Assembly: GCA_900770345.1 (NCBI GenBank)
Contig: CAAGKF010000053.1
Coordinates: 1-46,527, forward strand
Source of the DNA: Lachnospiraceae bacterium
GTDB taxonomy: Bacteria > Bacillota > Clostridia > Lachnospirales > Lachnospiraceae
DNA: 46,527 nucleotides
Direction of reading: 5' to 3'
The notes beneath the pieces are model-generated. The model saw nothing but the letters and a program-made list of their open reading frames with translations. It did no database searches and had not been told where the DNA came from. Below are positions 24,343 to 32,818 of this stretch, one piece after another. The number at the start of each line of letters is the position of its first letter. Positions within the stretch are counted from its first letter, which is position 1. The position numbers were made by a program, and so were the translations under genes.

Positions 24343-25467
24343 TCATAACCTGATCAGCTCCGCCACCAGCCTTGCGCCGTCCGCCATATCGGATATTCTG
24401 GTATACTCTCTAACCGAATGGACATCATACATACCGCAGGAAAGTACAGCACAGGGAATTCCGTACTGAACAATGGTGTTGCCGTCGCTGCCGCCGAAAC
24501 TGCTGCCAAATTCCGGTTCGATCCCCAGGTTCCGGCAGGCCTGAGCGAAACGGATGACCACAGGTTCAGATGGCCGGATTTCAAAGGCTTTTACGTTTAT
24601 CTGATGTTCAAAGCCCAGTTCAGCTCCTGTTTCCCGAACTGACCGGGCAAAGGTTTCCCTGACGTACTCCAGAGTCTTTAAAGCCTTGTCATGGTTAAAG
24701 CTGCGGATCTCACCGCGGCAGGATGCATGCTCCGGCACTGCATTGATCACGGAGCCGCCGGAAATCAGGCCAATATTCAAAGTCGTTTCTTCATCTATAT
24801 GTCCCAGCTTCAGCTCTCCGATCCCTCTGCTCAGAATCTGGATGGAATGGATCCCCTTTTCCGGCTCAAAACCGGCGTGGGCCGCACGCCCTTTTATCTT
24901 CACTTCAAAGGAAAGAATGGTAGGAGCTTTTAAAACCGCTTTTCCCACAGGCCCTGATACATCCAGCACATAAGCCTCTTTCGCCGTCACACGGCTGAAA
25001 TCAAAGGCAGAGCTTCCTCTTGTAAACGGCTCCTCTGCAGCCGCAAGGAGAAGTTCAATATCGCGGTGCGGCAGGCCCGCCTCCCTGACGATTCGTATTC
25101 CTTCCAGAATTTCCACCACAGCCGCCAGATCGTCTGCGCCCAGTACCGTATCTCCCCGGGAGGTGATTCTTCCATCTTCATGGCATACCGCTTTTTTTCC
25201 GGTTCCTGGTTCTACCGTGTCCATGTGACCGGACAGCAGAATCGGATCTCCGGGGAGTCCGCCCTTCAATACTCCAAAAAGATTGCCCGCATTTCCGCCA
25301 ATACGTGAACCGGTGTCATCCTCCTCCACCACAAAGCCTATAGACTTCAGTTTTTCCGTCAGCCGGTCTGCCATCTGCCTTTCCCTGAAGCTGACGGAAT
25401 CAATTTCCACCAGCTCACAAAACTCCCTTTGCATCCTTTCCACGTTAACCGTCACTTTATCTGTCAT
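24343..25467 (-). CDS. M20 family metallopeptidase (PepT-like)
   Basis: 374 residues. Di-zinc M20 signatures are LLSGHMDTVEPG (metal His and catalytic Asp), LGADDLAAV (bridging Asp), AAAEEPFTRG (catalytic and metal Glu), a dimerisation domain in the middle (AHAGFEPEKG) and a C-terminal SFGGSDGNTI...VHSVREY metal segment. The order and length fit the peptidase T-like group, cytoplasmic di- or tripeptidases. The ATG at 25467 has GGGAG nine bases upstream; a TTG two codons earlier is the alternative. It is downstream of a small-protein gene on the same strand. Confidence 0.9.
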   Translation of the reverse strand: MTDKVTVNVERMQREFCELVEIDSVSFRERQMADRLTEKLKSIGFVVEEDDTGSRIGGNAGNLFGVLKGGLPGDPILLSGHMDTVEPGTGKKAVCHEDGRITSRGDTVLGADDLAAVVEILEGIRIVREAGLPHRDIELLLAAAEEPFTRGSSAFDFSRVTAKEAYVLDVSGPVGKAVLKAPTILSFEVKIKGRAAHAGFEPEKGIHSIQILSRGIGELKLGHIDEETTLNIGLISGGSVINAVPEHASCRGEIRSFNHDKALKTLEYVRETFARSVRETGAELGFEHQINVKAFEIRPSEPVVIRFAQACRNLGIEPEFGSSFGGSDGNTIVQYGIPCAVLSCGMYDVHSVREYTRISDMADGARLVAELIRL

Positions 25468-25583
25468 GATCAAATTCTCCCTGTCAGCAATTTCAGCTTC
25501 TTCTTTTTTCTAAAGATATCCCTTTTTTCTGCGTACGTCAAGCACCTGATCTTTCTCTCCGGCCTTCCTTTTGTTCCAAATCT

Positions 25584-25751
25584 TTACTGCAGCTGCTCCT
25601 CTCTTTCTGTCAGATACCGTTCCACATTCCTCATCTGTTCTTTTCCAAGTATACTTCTCAGTTCCTTTACTGTCAGCAATCCCTTAAAATACATATTTAC
25701 CACTTCCATCGGACCGCTTCCCACCTCTGCGATCAGTTCTAATTGTGTCAC
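25584..25751 (-). CDS. Small protein of unknown function (55 residues)
   Basis: A short gene starting with GTG at 25751, preceded by GGAGGACGGAAGGTTCAG (GAAGG five bases from the start). The product starts VTQLELIAEVGSGPMEVV, includes MYFKGLLTVKELRSIL and ends LTEREEQLQ. It is charged and helical, soluble, without signal or membrane segment. The middle reads like a small helical DNA- or protein-binding unit, but I do not recognise a family. It lies 117 bases upstream of the M20 peptidase on the same strand. The sensible amino-acid composition and ribosome site make it more likely real than chance. Confidence 0.55.
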   Translation of the reverse strand: MTQLELIAEVGSGPMEVVNMYFKGLLTVKELRSILGKEQMRNVERYLTEREEQLQ

Positions 25752-25972
25752 CTGAACCTTCCGTCCTCCTGCGTGATATTTTCATCTGCCTCCGGGCCTG
25801 ATACGACCGCGGCCGGCCTTCTGAATTTCAGCCACACTTTTATACTATATTCAGGCCAAAAGGAAATATGACCGTTTTTCTGTCTTCACGAATTTGTAAG
25901 TTTTTCTTCAAACTCCGTCCACGAATATCATATATAATAAAATCAAAAAAACCGTACCAAGGAGGAAAATTT

Positions 25973-26797
25973 ATGGATACAAATAAAAAAATATTATTTG
26001 GAGCTATCGGCGCTGCAATTGTGATCGGAGGTGCCGCCATCGGCTTTGTGCTGAGTCAGACGCCGGAAAAGGCTGACCTCTCTACCATTCATACAGAAGC
26101 CGCATCGGAAGCCCCCAAAGAGACAATGGCGCCTTCTTCCGCTCCTGAAACCACTGCTGCCGAAACCGCTTCACAGACCAGTGAATCTTCCAGTGTATCA
26201 GCCTCCATCAAAACCTATACCTCCGGAAAAATTACCATTGAATACCCGGCAGTAGACAAAATGGAGGACAGTACAAAGCAGGAGCAGGTCAATGATCTTT
26301 TGAAATCCAACGCGCTTTCTATCATCCGCGCGAACGGAATTGATGAATCAAAGGATTCTCTTGCTGTTAAATGCAAGGTTGTCTCTGTTGACCGCAAGCG
26401 TATTACCGCTGTTTACACAGGCACTCTCTTCAGTGAAGGAGCCGCCTATCCTCCGAATCTGTTTTACACCAATACGGTGAATCTAACGCAGGTTCAGGAT
26501 CTGGGACTGGGTGATTTTACAGATGCCTACACCATGGCAGGCTATGTTCTCAGTGACGACGTAGTTTTTTCGGGTCTTGGTGCAGAAATGCAGGCGCAGG
26601 TTCTGGAATACCGGAGCACACTGGATATCGACACTATAAATAAAATCTTCGCAGAGGCAGATTTTCCTCTGTCCTCCGAAACGGAATGGCCTGAGTCCTT
26701 CAGCTATGAAAAACAGGGAACCATTTACTTCTCTCTCCCGGTTCCTCATGCACTGGGCGATTACGTGATCGTGTCCTTTGACCCTTCCACGAAATAG
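25973..26797 (+). CDS. Membrane-anchored protein with DUF4163/DUF3298-like domain
   Basis: 274 residues from the ATG at 25973, which follows GGAGGAAAATTT. One N-terminal membrane helix (about 8-27, GAIGAAIVIGGAAIGFVLS) is followed by an Ala/Ser/Thr/Glu-rich linker and an extracellular domain of about 190 residues with TYTSGKITIEYPAV, SVDRKRITAVYTG and a final EKQGTIYFSLPVPHALGDY. The pattern resembles RsiV/PdaC-type DUF4163 plus DUF3298 proteins, some of which bind lysozyme or modify peptidoglycan. No sigma factor, lysozyme-binding evidence or deacetylase domain is here, so the function is open. A TATAAT lies at 25933-25938. Confidence 0.7.
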   Translation: MDTNKKILFGAIGAAIVIGGAAIGFVLSQTPEKADLSTIHTEAASEAPKETMAPSSAPETTAAETASQTSESSSVSASIKTYTSGKITIEYPAVDKMEDSTKQEQVNDLLKSNALSIIRANGIDESKDSLAVKCKVVSVDRKRITAVYTGTLFSEGAAYPPNLFYTNTVNLTQVQDLGLGDFTDAYTMAGYVLSDDVVFSGLGAEMQAQVLEYRSTLDIDTINKIFAEADFPLSSETEWPESFSYEKQGTIYFSLPVPHALGDYVIVSFDPSTK

Positions 26798-26843
26798 CAG
26801 TTCAAAACTGCTGCAATAATACCGAAGTTTCTCTTACGTCTGA

Positions 26844-26872
26844 TTGCCATCCTGGACGATTTGATATATAAT
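26844..26872 (+). promoter_or_regulatory. Predicted upp promoter
   Basis: -35 TTGCCA (26844-26849), a 17-bp spacer and perfect -10 TATAAT (26867-26872), 71 bases before the upp start. No PyrR-type or other riboswitch fold is obvious in the leader. Confidence 0.7.
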
Positions 26873-26943
26873 GATGAAAGATTCCCCGGACAAACCAGGG
26901 ACCTACGGAAATAAATAATCCAAGAAAAAGGAGACAAACCACC

Positions 26944-27573
26944 ATGGAAAATGTAATGATTTTTGACCACCCGCTGATACAGCACAAAATTTCCATTCTC
27001 CGCAGCAAGACTACAGGAACCAATGAATTCCGCGCACTGATCGAAGAGATCGCCATGCTTATGGGCTATGAAGCCTTAAGGGATCTTCCTTTAGAGGACA
27101 TAGAAGTGGAAACTCCCATCGAAACCTGCATGACACCTATGATCGCCGGACGTAAGCTGGCCGTGGTACCTATTCTCCGTGCCGGACTGGGTATGGTAAA
27201 CGGTATCCTGGCCCTGGTTCCCAGTGCCAAGGTCGGCCATATCGGACTTTACCGGGATGAGGTAACACATGAGCCCCACGAATATTACTGCAAGCTGCCG
27301 AACCCTATTGATGAGAGAACCATTATCGTTACTGATCCCATGCTGGCTACCGGCGGCTCCGGAGTTGCTGCCGTAGATTTTATTAAACAGCACGGAGGAA
27401 AGAAGATCAAATTTATGTCCATCATTGCAGCTCCGGAAGGTCTGGAACGCCTTCACAAAGCACATCCTGATGTTCAGATCTACGTGGGCCATCTGGATCG
27501 CTGCCTCAATGAAAATGCCTATATCTGCCCGGGACTGGGAGATGCGGGTGACCGTATTTTCGGAACAAAATAA
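26944..27573 (+). CDS. upp: Uracil phosphoribosyltransferase
   Basis: 209 residues, the usual length. It converts uracil and PRPP to UMP in pyrimidine salvage. Signatures are the N-terminal VMIFDHPLIQHKISILR, VPILRAGLGMVNG, the PRPP loop DPMLATGGSG near 138-147 and the C-terminal uracil-binding YICPGLGDAGDR. The ribosome site is AAAGGAGACAAACCACC. It is a single-gene unit closed by a strong terminator. Confidence 0.97.
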   Translation: MENVMIFDHPLIQHKISILRSKTTGTNEFRALIEEIAMLMGYEALRDLPLEDIEVETPIETCMTPMIAGRKLAVVPILRAGLGMVNGILALVPSAKVGHIGLYRDEVTHEPHEYYCKLPNPIDERTIIVTDPMLATGGSGVAAVDFIKQHGGKKIKFMSIIAAPEGLERLHKAHPDVQIYVGHLDRCLNENAYICPGLGDAGDRIFGTK

Positions 27574-27584
27574 GCCGGCAGTGC

Positions 27585-27631
27585 AAAAGCCGAAGGAACA
27601 TGGAAGATTCCATTATTCCTTCGGCTTTTTC
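27585..27631 (+). terminator. Terminator of upp, probably bidirectional
   Basis: AAAAGCCGAAGGAA and TTCCTTCGGCTTTTT pair over 14 bases around a 17-base loop. The A-rich left arm would supply a T run for the converging acyltransferase-like gene on the other strand. Confidence 0.88.
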
Positions 27632-27671
27632 GTCAATCAGACAAAATATTTTACCTGTTTACTTTTCTCTC

Positions 27672-28406
27672 TTACTTTACTACCTTTAAGCCGCCCTTTC
27701 CGGCTTCCTTTGCAGGCTCTTCTTCTGCCTCTCTCACTTCCTTAGCAACGATCTCTGACTGGCTCTTGTAAATGGAATCTGCAGGAACACAGCCTCTTAC
27801 GCTGGAGAGCGGATAGATATTGGTATTTCTTCCTACAACGGTGCCTGGATTTAAAACGCTGTTGCAGCCTACTTCCACATAGTCACCCAGCACTGCGCCG
27901 AATTTCTTGAAGCCGGTAGCTGCGTCTCCGTCCTCTGCATGAACCTTTACCAGGGTCTTGTCAGATTTTACATTAGAGGTTACTGCGCCTGCGCCCATAT
28001 GTGCCTTATAACCCAGAACAGAGTCTCCTACGTAGTTGAAGTGCGGAATCTGCGCCTCGTCGAATACAATGGCATTTTTCAGCTCACAGGAATTGCCGAT
28101 CACAGCCTTAGCGCCAATGATCACATTACCTCTTAAGAATGCGCTTTGGCGAATCTGCGCACCCTCGCCAATGATCATCGGACCTGCCATGGCAATCGTA
28201 GGAGCAACCTTCGCCGTCTTATGGATCCAGATATTCTTTCCCACTTTTCTGTACTCCGTCTCAGGAAGCAGGGGACCCAGGGACTCAATAAACTCACCGA
28301 TCTTCGGCAGAACTTCCCATGGATAATCATGTCCGTCAAAAATATGCTCCGCAATTGTATGGCTTGTGTCTAACAGTTCTTTGATCTTCATCTGTTCCAG
28401 TTTCAT
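27672..28406 (-). CDS. Left-handed beta-helix (hexapeptide) UDP-GlcNAc pyrophosphorylase-like protein
   Basis: 244 residues. A helical N terminus (about 1-60) precedes hexapeptide repeats (IWIHKTAKVAPTIAMAGP, VIIGAKAVIGNSCELKN, VVGRNTNIYPLSSVRG) that build a left-handed beta helix, as in the acyltransferase half of GlmU. No nucleotidyltransferase domain is attached, so it is at most an acyl-acceptor half. The family is annotated as a GlmU-like protein, but substrate is unproven. A Lys/Glu/Ala-rich tail ends the protein. The start has AAAGGAGAATTGATTT upstream. It lies just after topB on the same strand with only three bases between them, so the two are probably co-transcribed. Confidence 0.8.
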   Translation of the reverse strand: MKLEQMKIKELLDTSHTIAEHIFDGHDYPWEVLPKIGEFIESLGPLLPETEYRKVGKNIWIHKTAKVAPTIAMAGPMIIGEGAQIRQSAFLRGNVIIGAKAVIGNSCELKNAIVFDEAQIPHFNYVGDSVLGYKAHMGAGAVTSNVKSDKTLVKVHAEDGDAATGFKKFGAVLGDYVEVGCNSVLNPGTVVGRNTNIYPLSSVRGCVPADSIYKSQSEIVAKEVREAEEEPAKEAGKGGLKVVK

Positions 28407-28409
28407 AAA

Positions 28410-30476
28410 TCAATTCTCCTTTTTCGTTTTATAAAATACAGCAGCCGCATCAAACAGTCCTCTTAAATCGTACTGATTGTTCATGCGGATGACATTTACA
28501 GTTCTTCCGGCCACAAAACGTTCCAGCTTTTCCATATATTCCTGAGACGTAATGGAACCTTCCGATACATAAGTAAGACCCTTTTCCCAGCTTGCCGTAA
28601 GCTCAGGATTCAGCAGCTGGCGGATGGAATGATCCACCACATCAAAAACCATTTCTCCCAGCAGAGTCGGGGTGATGACCTGGGTCTTCTTGTTCAGCTT
28701 CAGATATTCTATGTTCATCAGCTTTTTCAGTATTTCAGCTCTTGTAGCGCTGGTGCCGATACCGCTGCCCTTGATCTGAGCACGCAGCTCTTCATCCTCG
28801 ATCAGCTGGCCCGCGTTCTCCATCGCCAGAATCATGGAACCTGAGGTATAACGCTTGGGCGGAGAAGTCTCCCCCTCCTTCACATATAAATCCGCCAAAG
28901 TAAGTATATCATTTTTTTTCAAATCTGCAAGCATCTGAAGCAATACAGCTCTGGAAACTTCAGGCTGAGCGGCATTTTCTGCTTCCTTCCTGCCTCCCTC
29001 CGGCTCCTTCTCGTCCCCGAAGGATTCCTCCACTCCCGTTTTTGCCGCAAGATTTGCATCGGCTGCCTTCAGATATCCCGGCTCTGAAAGTACCTTAAAA
29101 TTAGCAAAGAAATGCTCCTTTTTCCGCTCCAGCTCAAGACTGTATTTCTGATAGACCGCGGCCGGATAAAAAATACTTAAAAAACGACGGCATATTACCT
29201 GATACACCTTTTCCGACAGAGACGCCAGTTTTCCCGCATTTCCAATTCCCTGTCCCGTAGGAATGATGGCATAATGGTCCGTGATCTGCTTGTCGTTGAC
29301 ATAGCGGGTTTTTCCGATATTTCTGCAGCTTCCCATATCCAGGACCTCCGAGGCCAGAGCTGCCATGGGACCGTAATTTCTCAGTCCAGTGATATTTTTA
29401 TCAATTTCCTTGGCAACCGCACTGGAAAGGACCCTGGCATCTGTTCTGGGATAAGTGACCATTTTCTTCTCATACAGCTCCTGAACGATCTTTAACGTCT
29501 CATCCGGACTGATCTTAAACATTTTGGAACAATCGTTCTGCAGCTCCGCCAGATTATAAAGAAGAGGCGGATTTTTGGTTTCTTTTTTCTTTTCCCTGGA
29601 AACAACCCGGGCCGTCAGAGGCGGATCCTCCTTCAGCCAGGTGATCAGAGCCTCCGCCTGGGATTTGTCCTTAAAACCGTTATCTTTATAAAGATAAGGC
29701 GTTCCGAAGTAACGGGAACCTTCCACTGCCTTCCACTCTGCTTCAAAAGGCACCGGAGGATCTCCCGGCCGCTGAAATCTGCCCATCACACGGTAAAAAG
29801 GTGTTTTCACAAAACTGCGGATCTCCCGCTCCCTTCTCACTGCCATGCCAAGAACGCAGGTCATAACACGTCCCACTGACAGCACCGTATACCGGGTTCC
29901 CAGATATCCGGACATAACCGGCCCGTATTTCAAAGTAAGAGCCCGGGAAAAATTAATGCCCATAAGGTAGTCTTCCTTTGCTCTCAGATAAGCGGAAGCG
30001 GAAAGGTTATCATATTCCGACTCATCTTTCGCCTCACGGATTCCGCGGAGGATCTCTTCCTCAGTCTGAGAGTCGATCCATACCCGTTTTTCCTTCTTGC
30101 CCTTCACGCCTGCCATCTGCGCCACCAGCCGGTAAATATACTCTCCCTCACGTCCGGAATCCGTACATACGTAAATGGTATCCACATCCGGACGGTTCAG
30201 CAGATTCTTCACGATACCGAACTGTTTCGCAACAGAAGGGATCACCTCGTACTTGAATTCTTTCGGCAGAAAGGGCAGGGTCTGCATACTCCAGCGCTTG
30301 TACTTTATATCATAAGCTTCCGGATAACTCATGGTCACCAGATGACCCACGCACCAGGTAACCACCGCTTCCTCCGACTCAATATATCCGTCTGCCCGCC
30401 TGCCCCTGATCTTCAAAGCATCGGCAAACTGCTGGGCCACACTGGGTTTTTCCGCTATATACAGTGATTTTGACAT
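28410..30476 (-). CDS. topB: DNA topoisomerase III
   Basis: 688 residues. A type IA topoisomerase that relaxes and decatenates DNA through a 5' phosphotyrosine. Seen are the Toprim start SLYIAEKPSVAQQFADAL, the acidic DSGREGEYIYRLV, the active-site tyrosine in VTYPRTDARVLS and the GIGTSATRAEIL block. The protein ends soon after the core (GLFDAAAVF), with no C-terminal zinc fingers, which is common in Firmicute TopB. I chose the ATG at 30476 (GAGGG five bases upstream); the frame runs open to 30614 but that part is not like TopB and lies beyond the predicted promoter. Confidence 0.95.
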   Translation of the reverse strand: MSKSLYIAEKPSVAQQFADALKIRGRRADGYIESEEAVVTWCVGHLVTMSYPEAYDIKYKRWSMQTLPFLPKEFKYEVIPSVAKQFGIVKNLLNRPDVDTIYVCTDSGREGEYIYRLVAQMAGVKGKKEKRVWIDSQTEEEILRGIREAKDESEYDNLSASAYLRAKEDYLMGINFSRALTLKYGPVMSGYLGTRYTVLSVGRVMTCVLGMAVRREREIRSFVKTPFYRVMGRFQRPGDPPVPFEAEWKAVEGSRYFGTPYLYKDNGFKDKSQAEALITWLKEDPPLTARVVSREKKKETKNPPLLYNLAELQNDCSKMFKISPDETLKIVQELYEKKMVTYPRTDARVLSSAVAKEIDKNITGLRNYGPMAALASEVLDMGSCRNIGKTRYVNDKQITDHYAIIPTGQGIGNAGKLASLSEKVYQVICRRFLSIFYPAAVYQKYSLELERKKEHFFANFKVLSEPGYLKAADANLAAKTGVEESFGDEKEPEGGRKEAENAAQPEVSRAVLLQMLADLKKNDILTLADLYVKEGETSPPKRYTSGSMILAMENAGQLIEDEELRAQIKGSGIGTSATRAEILKKLMNIEYLKLNKKTQVITPTLLGEMVFDVVDHSIRQLLNPELTASWEKGLTYVSEGSITSQEYMEKLERFVAGRTVNVIRMNNQYDLRGLFDAAAVFYKTKKEN

Positions 30477-30499
30477 CCAATCCCTCATTTTCTTTCTGT

Positions 30500-30518
30500 A
30501 ATACGCCCTCGGCGTATT
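30500..30518 (-). promoter_or_regulatory. Inverted repeat at the predicted topB transcription start
   Basis: AATACGCC (30500-30507) and GGCGTATT (30511-30518) are exact complements around a 3-base loop. On the minus strand it begins five bases after the -10 box, so the transcript would start inside or beside it, and it ends before the ribosome site. It could be an operator or a 5' protective stem. Confidence 0.6.
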
Positions 30519-30523
30519 GTTAC

Positions 30524-30552
30524 AGTATACCATCAAAAGGGCGGATTGGCAA
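30524..30552 (-). promoter_or_regulatory. Predicted topB promoter
   Basis: On the minus strand: -35 TTGCCA (30547-30552), a 17-bp spacer and -10 TATACT (30524-30529), 48 bases upstream of the topB start codon. Confidence 0.75.
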
Positions 30553-30623
30553 GAACATGACTCCTCAACTGCCGCCGCGGGCATGACGTCCCAACAGCTT
30601 CTGACCCGCTTCATACAGTTCGT

Positions 30624-30652
30624 TTGACTTTTTATCTTCCTTACAGTATACT
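30624..30652 (+). promoter_or_regulatory. Predicted degV promoter
   Basis: -35 TTGACT (30624-30629), a 17-bp spacer and -10 TATACT (30647-30652), leaving a leader of roughly 75 bases before the degV start. It is divergent from the topB promoter. Confidence 0.7.
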
Positions 30653-30732
30653 TGTTACATGCTTATCCGGCGTCAGAGAAACTGCCGGAAATTTTCTTTC
30701 AGCAAAGAACAGCTGATAAAGGGGATCTATCT

Positions 30733-31626
30733 ATGGGCTCTATTGGAATCGTAACAGACAGTCACAGCAGCATCACGCAGAAAACAGCTTCCGAGCTGGG
30801 AATCTTTGTCCTTCCCATGCCTTTCTACATCGGCGAGGAATGCTTCTACGAGGATATCACCTTATCCAGAGAAGAATTTTTCAAGCTGCTTGACTCCGGC
30901 GCTGACATCTCAACCTCACAGCCATCCCCTGCCGCTGTGATGGCTCTCTGGGACAAAGCCCTGAAGGAATATACGCAGATCCTCTATATGCCTATCAGCA
31001 GCGGACTCAGCGGCTCCTGCGCCAGCGCCATGGCTATGGCACGTGAGGAACCTTACAACGGACGTGTTTTTGTAGTGGACAACGGCCGTGTTTCCACCCC
31101 TCTGCACCGTTCCGTTCTGGATGCACTGGAGCTGATAAAAGAAGACTGGTCTGCTCCCCAGATCAAAAAAATACTGGAAGATGCCAGATCTCAGATGTGT
31201 ATTTATATCGGAGTTCAGACTCTGGAGCATCTGAAAAAAGGCGGACGGATCACCCCTTCCGCCGCCGCTGTTGCCAATCTCTTAAACATAAAGCCGGTAC
31301 TCAGGCTGAGTACCGGCAAACTGGATACCTTCAAAAAATGCCGCGGCTTCTGCAAAGCCAAAAAAACCATGATCGAAGCCCTTCAGCATGATCTGGACAG
31401 TGTCTTTCGGGAATCCGCGAAGCTAAATGAGATCACGATCCTCGCTGCCGGCAGCGCTTCCGCCGCGGAAAATGCAGCCTGGGCAGAGGAGGTCAGAGAA
31501 GCCTTTCCCGGTATGGATGTCATGTATGATGATCTCTCTCTCGGTGTATCCTGCCACATTGGCTACGGAGGACTGGGCATCGGCTGTTCCTGCCGTCCGG
31601 AGCGTCCTGCTGGACCTTCCGCGTGA
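30733..31626 (+). CDS. DegV family fatty-acid-binding protein (FakB-like)
   Basis: 297 residues from the ATG at 30733, which follows AAAGGGGATCTATCT; the open frame to 30652 overlaps the promoter. DegV proteins hold a fatty acid for phosphorylation by FakA. Seen are the N-terminal GIVTDSHSSI, the VLPMPFYIG strand, STSQPSPAAV (the polar acyl-head site), YMPISSGLSG and TLEHLKKGGRITP. The C terminus has the usual GPGC/GYGGLGIG-type glycine loop. A FakA homologue occurs at 42069-43769 in this window. It converges with the YibE/F gene. Confidence 0.93.
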   Translation: MGSIGIVTDSHSSITQKTASELGIFVLPMPFYIGEECFYEDITLSREEFFKLLDSGADISTSQPSPAAVMALWDKALKEYTQILYMPISSGLSGSCASAMAMAREEPYNGRVFVVDNGRVSTPLHRSVLDALELIKEDWSAPQIKKILEDARSQMCIYIGVQTLEHLKKGGRITPSAAAVANLLNIKPVLRLSTGKLDTFKKCRGFCKAKKTMIEALQHDLDSVFRESAKLNEITILAAGSASAAENAAWAEEVREAFPGMDVMYDDLSLGVSCHIGYGGLGIGCSCRPERPAGPSA

Positions 31627-31645
31627 TTTTCTGACCTTCTGAACT

Positions 31646-32767
31646 TTACTCTCTTTTATAGATATAACCTGCCGCTGCCACAGTGGCAGGTACACTTAAA
31701 ACCACTCCGAAGCTTCCTGCCAGACCCTGCATCAGGGCAATTCCTATATTATTTGAGTTAATGATCTGCAGAAAAGGCAGATCGTAGGCATAGTCCATTA
31801 CCAGCATGGATACACTGGTGCCCACAAATGCCAGAATCAGTGTATTGGAATCCGTTCCCATCATATCGCGCCCAACGCGCATGCCTGCTCTCATCAGCTC
31901 CATCCGGGTAATGTCCGGATTTTGATCACAGATCTCCTTCATTGCGCTGGAAATAGACATTGCCACATCCATAACAGCTCCCAGAGCGCTGATCAGCAAA
32001 CCGGAGAACAAAAGGCCTCCCACCTGTATTCCTCCTGTCTCATAAAGAGTAAGGAGACTTTCAATATCAGACACATTCCACCCGGTGATACCGGAAAATT
32101 TTGAAAACAGAGCTGCCGCAGCACCGGCCATAATAACTCCGGCTATAGTTCCCGCGGTAGCACACAGCGTTTTTCTGGTAGCACCGCCGACAAGATAAAG
32201 GGTAACGGCAGCTGTCAGCACACAGATAAAAACAGCTGTCCGGAAAGGTGAATGCCCCTGATACACCATCGGAAGATAAATAAAGAGAACCGCACCGAAG
32301 GTGAATACCAGTCCCAGCGCTCCTCTGACACCTTTTTTTCCTCCGATGATACAGAGAAGCAGAAGATAAAGTCCCCCAAAGCCCAGGACCACCCAGGTGC
32401 GGTCTGCAGAGTAGATACTGGTGATCACCGAATCGCCGGCCACACTCTGGAGCACGATCACCTTCATGCCCATGGTACAGGCAGCGCCGAAAAGATATCC
32501 GGAGCTGCTGGTTGTCACCAGATCCTCTCCCTTCTTTTCTCCGCTGGTCATGTGGACCACTACTGTCTGCTGGCCTACCCGCATTCCATCCTCCTGAACA
32601 TTATCCTGCAGGATTCCCACAACAATACCGGTCTCAAAAGTCTGACCGGTGCGATTTACAAGCTGTATTTTTGTAACCTGATTCAGCCAAATGACCCAGG
32701 CGGCAAAAGCCGCCAGGATCAATGCTGCAATACCATATCGAATCAATCGTTTTCTACATTCTGACAT
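31646..32767 (-). CDS. YibE/F family membrane protein
   Basis: 373 residues. An N-terminal helix (about 12-30) precedes a beta-rich soluble segment (about 32-115, VVVGILQDNV to SVAGDSV), then about seven transmembrane helices with GGKKGVRGALGLVFTF, VFICVLTAAVTLYLVGG, GLLISALGAVMDVAMSISS and a C-terminal GVVLSVPATVAAAGYIY. This is the YibE/F arrangement, a family without established function that is often predicted to be a transporter. The start follows AGGAATAGAA. It is transcribed away from the metallophosphatase gene's end, on the same strand and 51 bases after it. Confidence 0.88.
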   Translation of the reverse strand: MSECRKRLIRYGIAALILAAFAAWVIWLNQVTKIQLVNRTGQTFETGIVVGILQDNVQEDGMRVGQQTVVVHMTSGEKKGEDLVTTSSSGYLFGAACTMGMKVIVLQSVAGDSVITSIYSADRTWVVLGFGGLYLLLLCIIGGKKGVRGALGLVFTFGAVLFIYLPMVYQGHSPFRTAVFICVLTAAVTLYLVGGATRKTLCATAGTIAGVIMAGAAAALFSKFSGITGWNVSDIESLLTLYETGGIQVGGLLFSGLLISALGAVMDVAMSISSAMKEICDQNPDITRMELMRAGMRVGRDMMGTDSNTLILAFVGTSVSMLVMDYAYDLPFLQIINSNNIGIALMQGLAGSFGVVLSVPATVAAAGYIYKRE

Positions 32768-32818
32768 TTCTATTCCTGCTTATTATGTCTTCGCTTATTT
32801 TGTCTCATTCCTTTTGAT

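Noticed and set aside
31675..31690. A CTGCCAC/GTGGCAG stem as terminator of degV.
   Set aside because: It lies inside the coding end of the converging YibE/F gene and has no T run.
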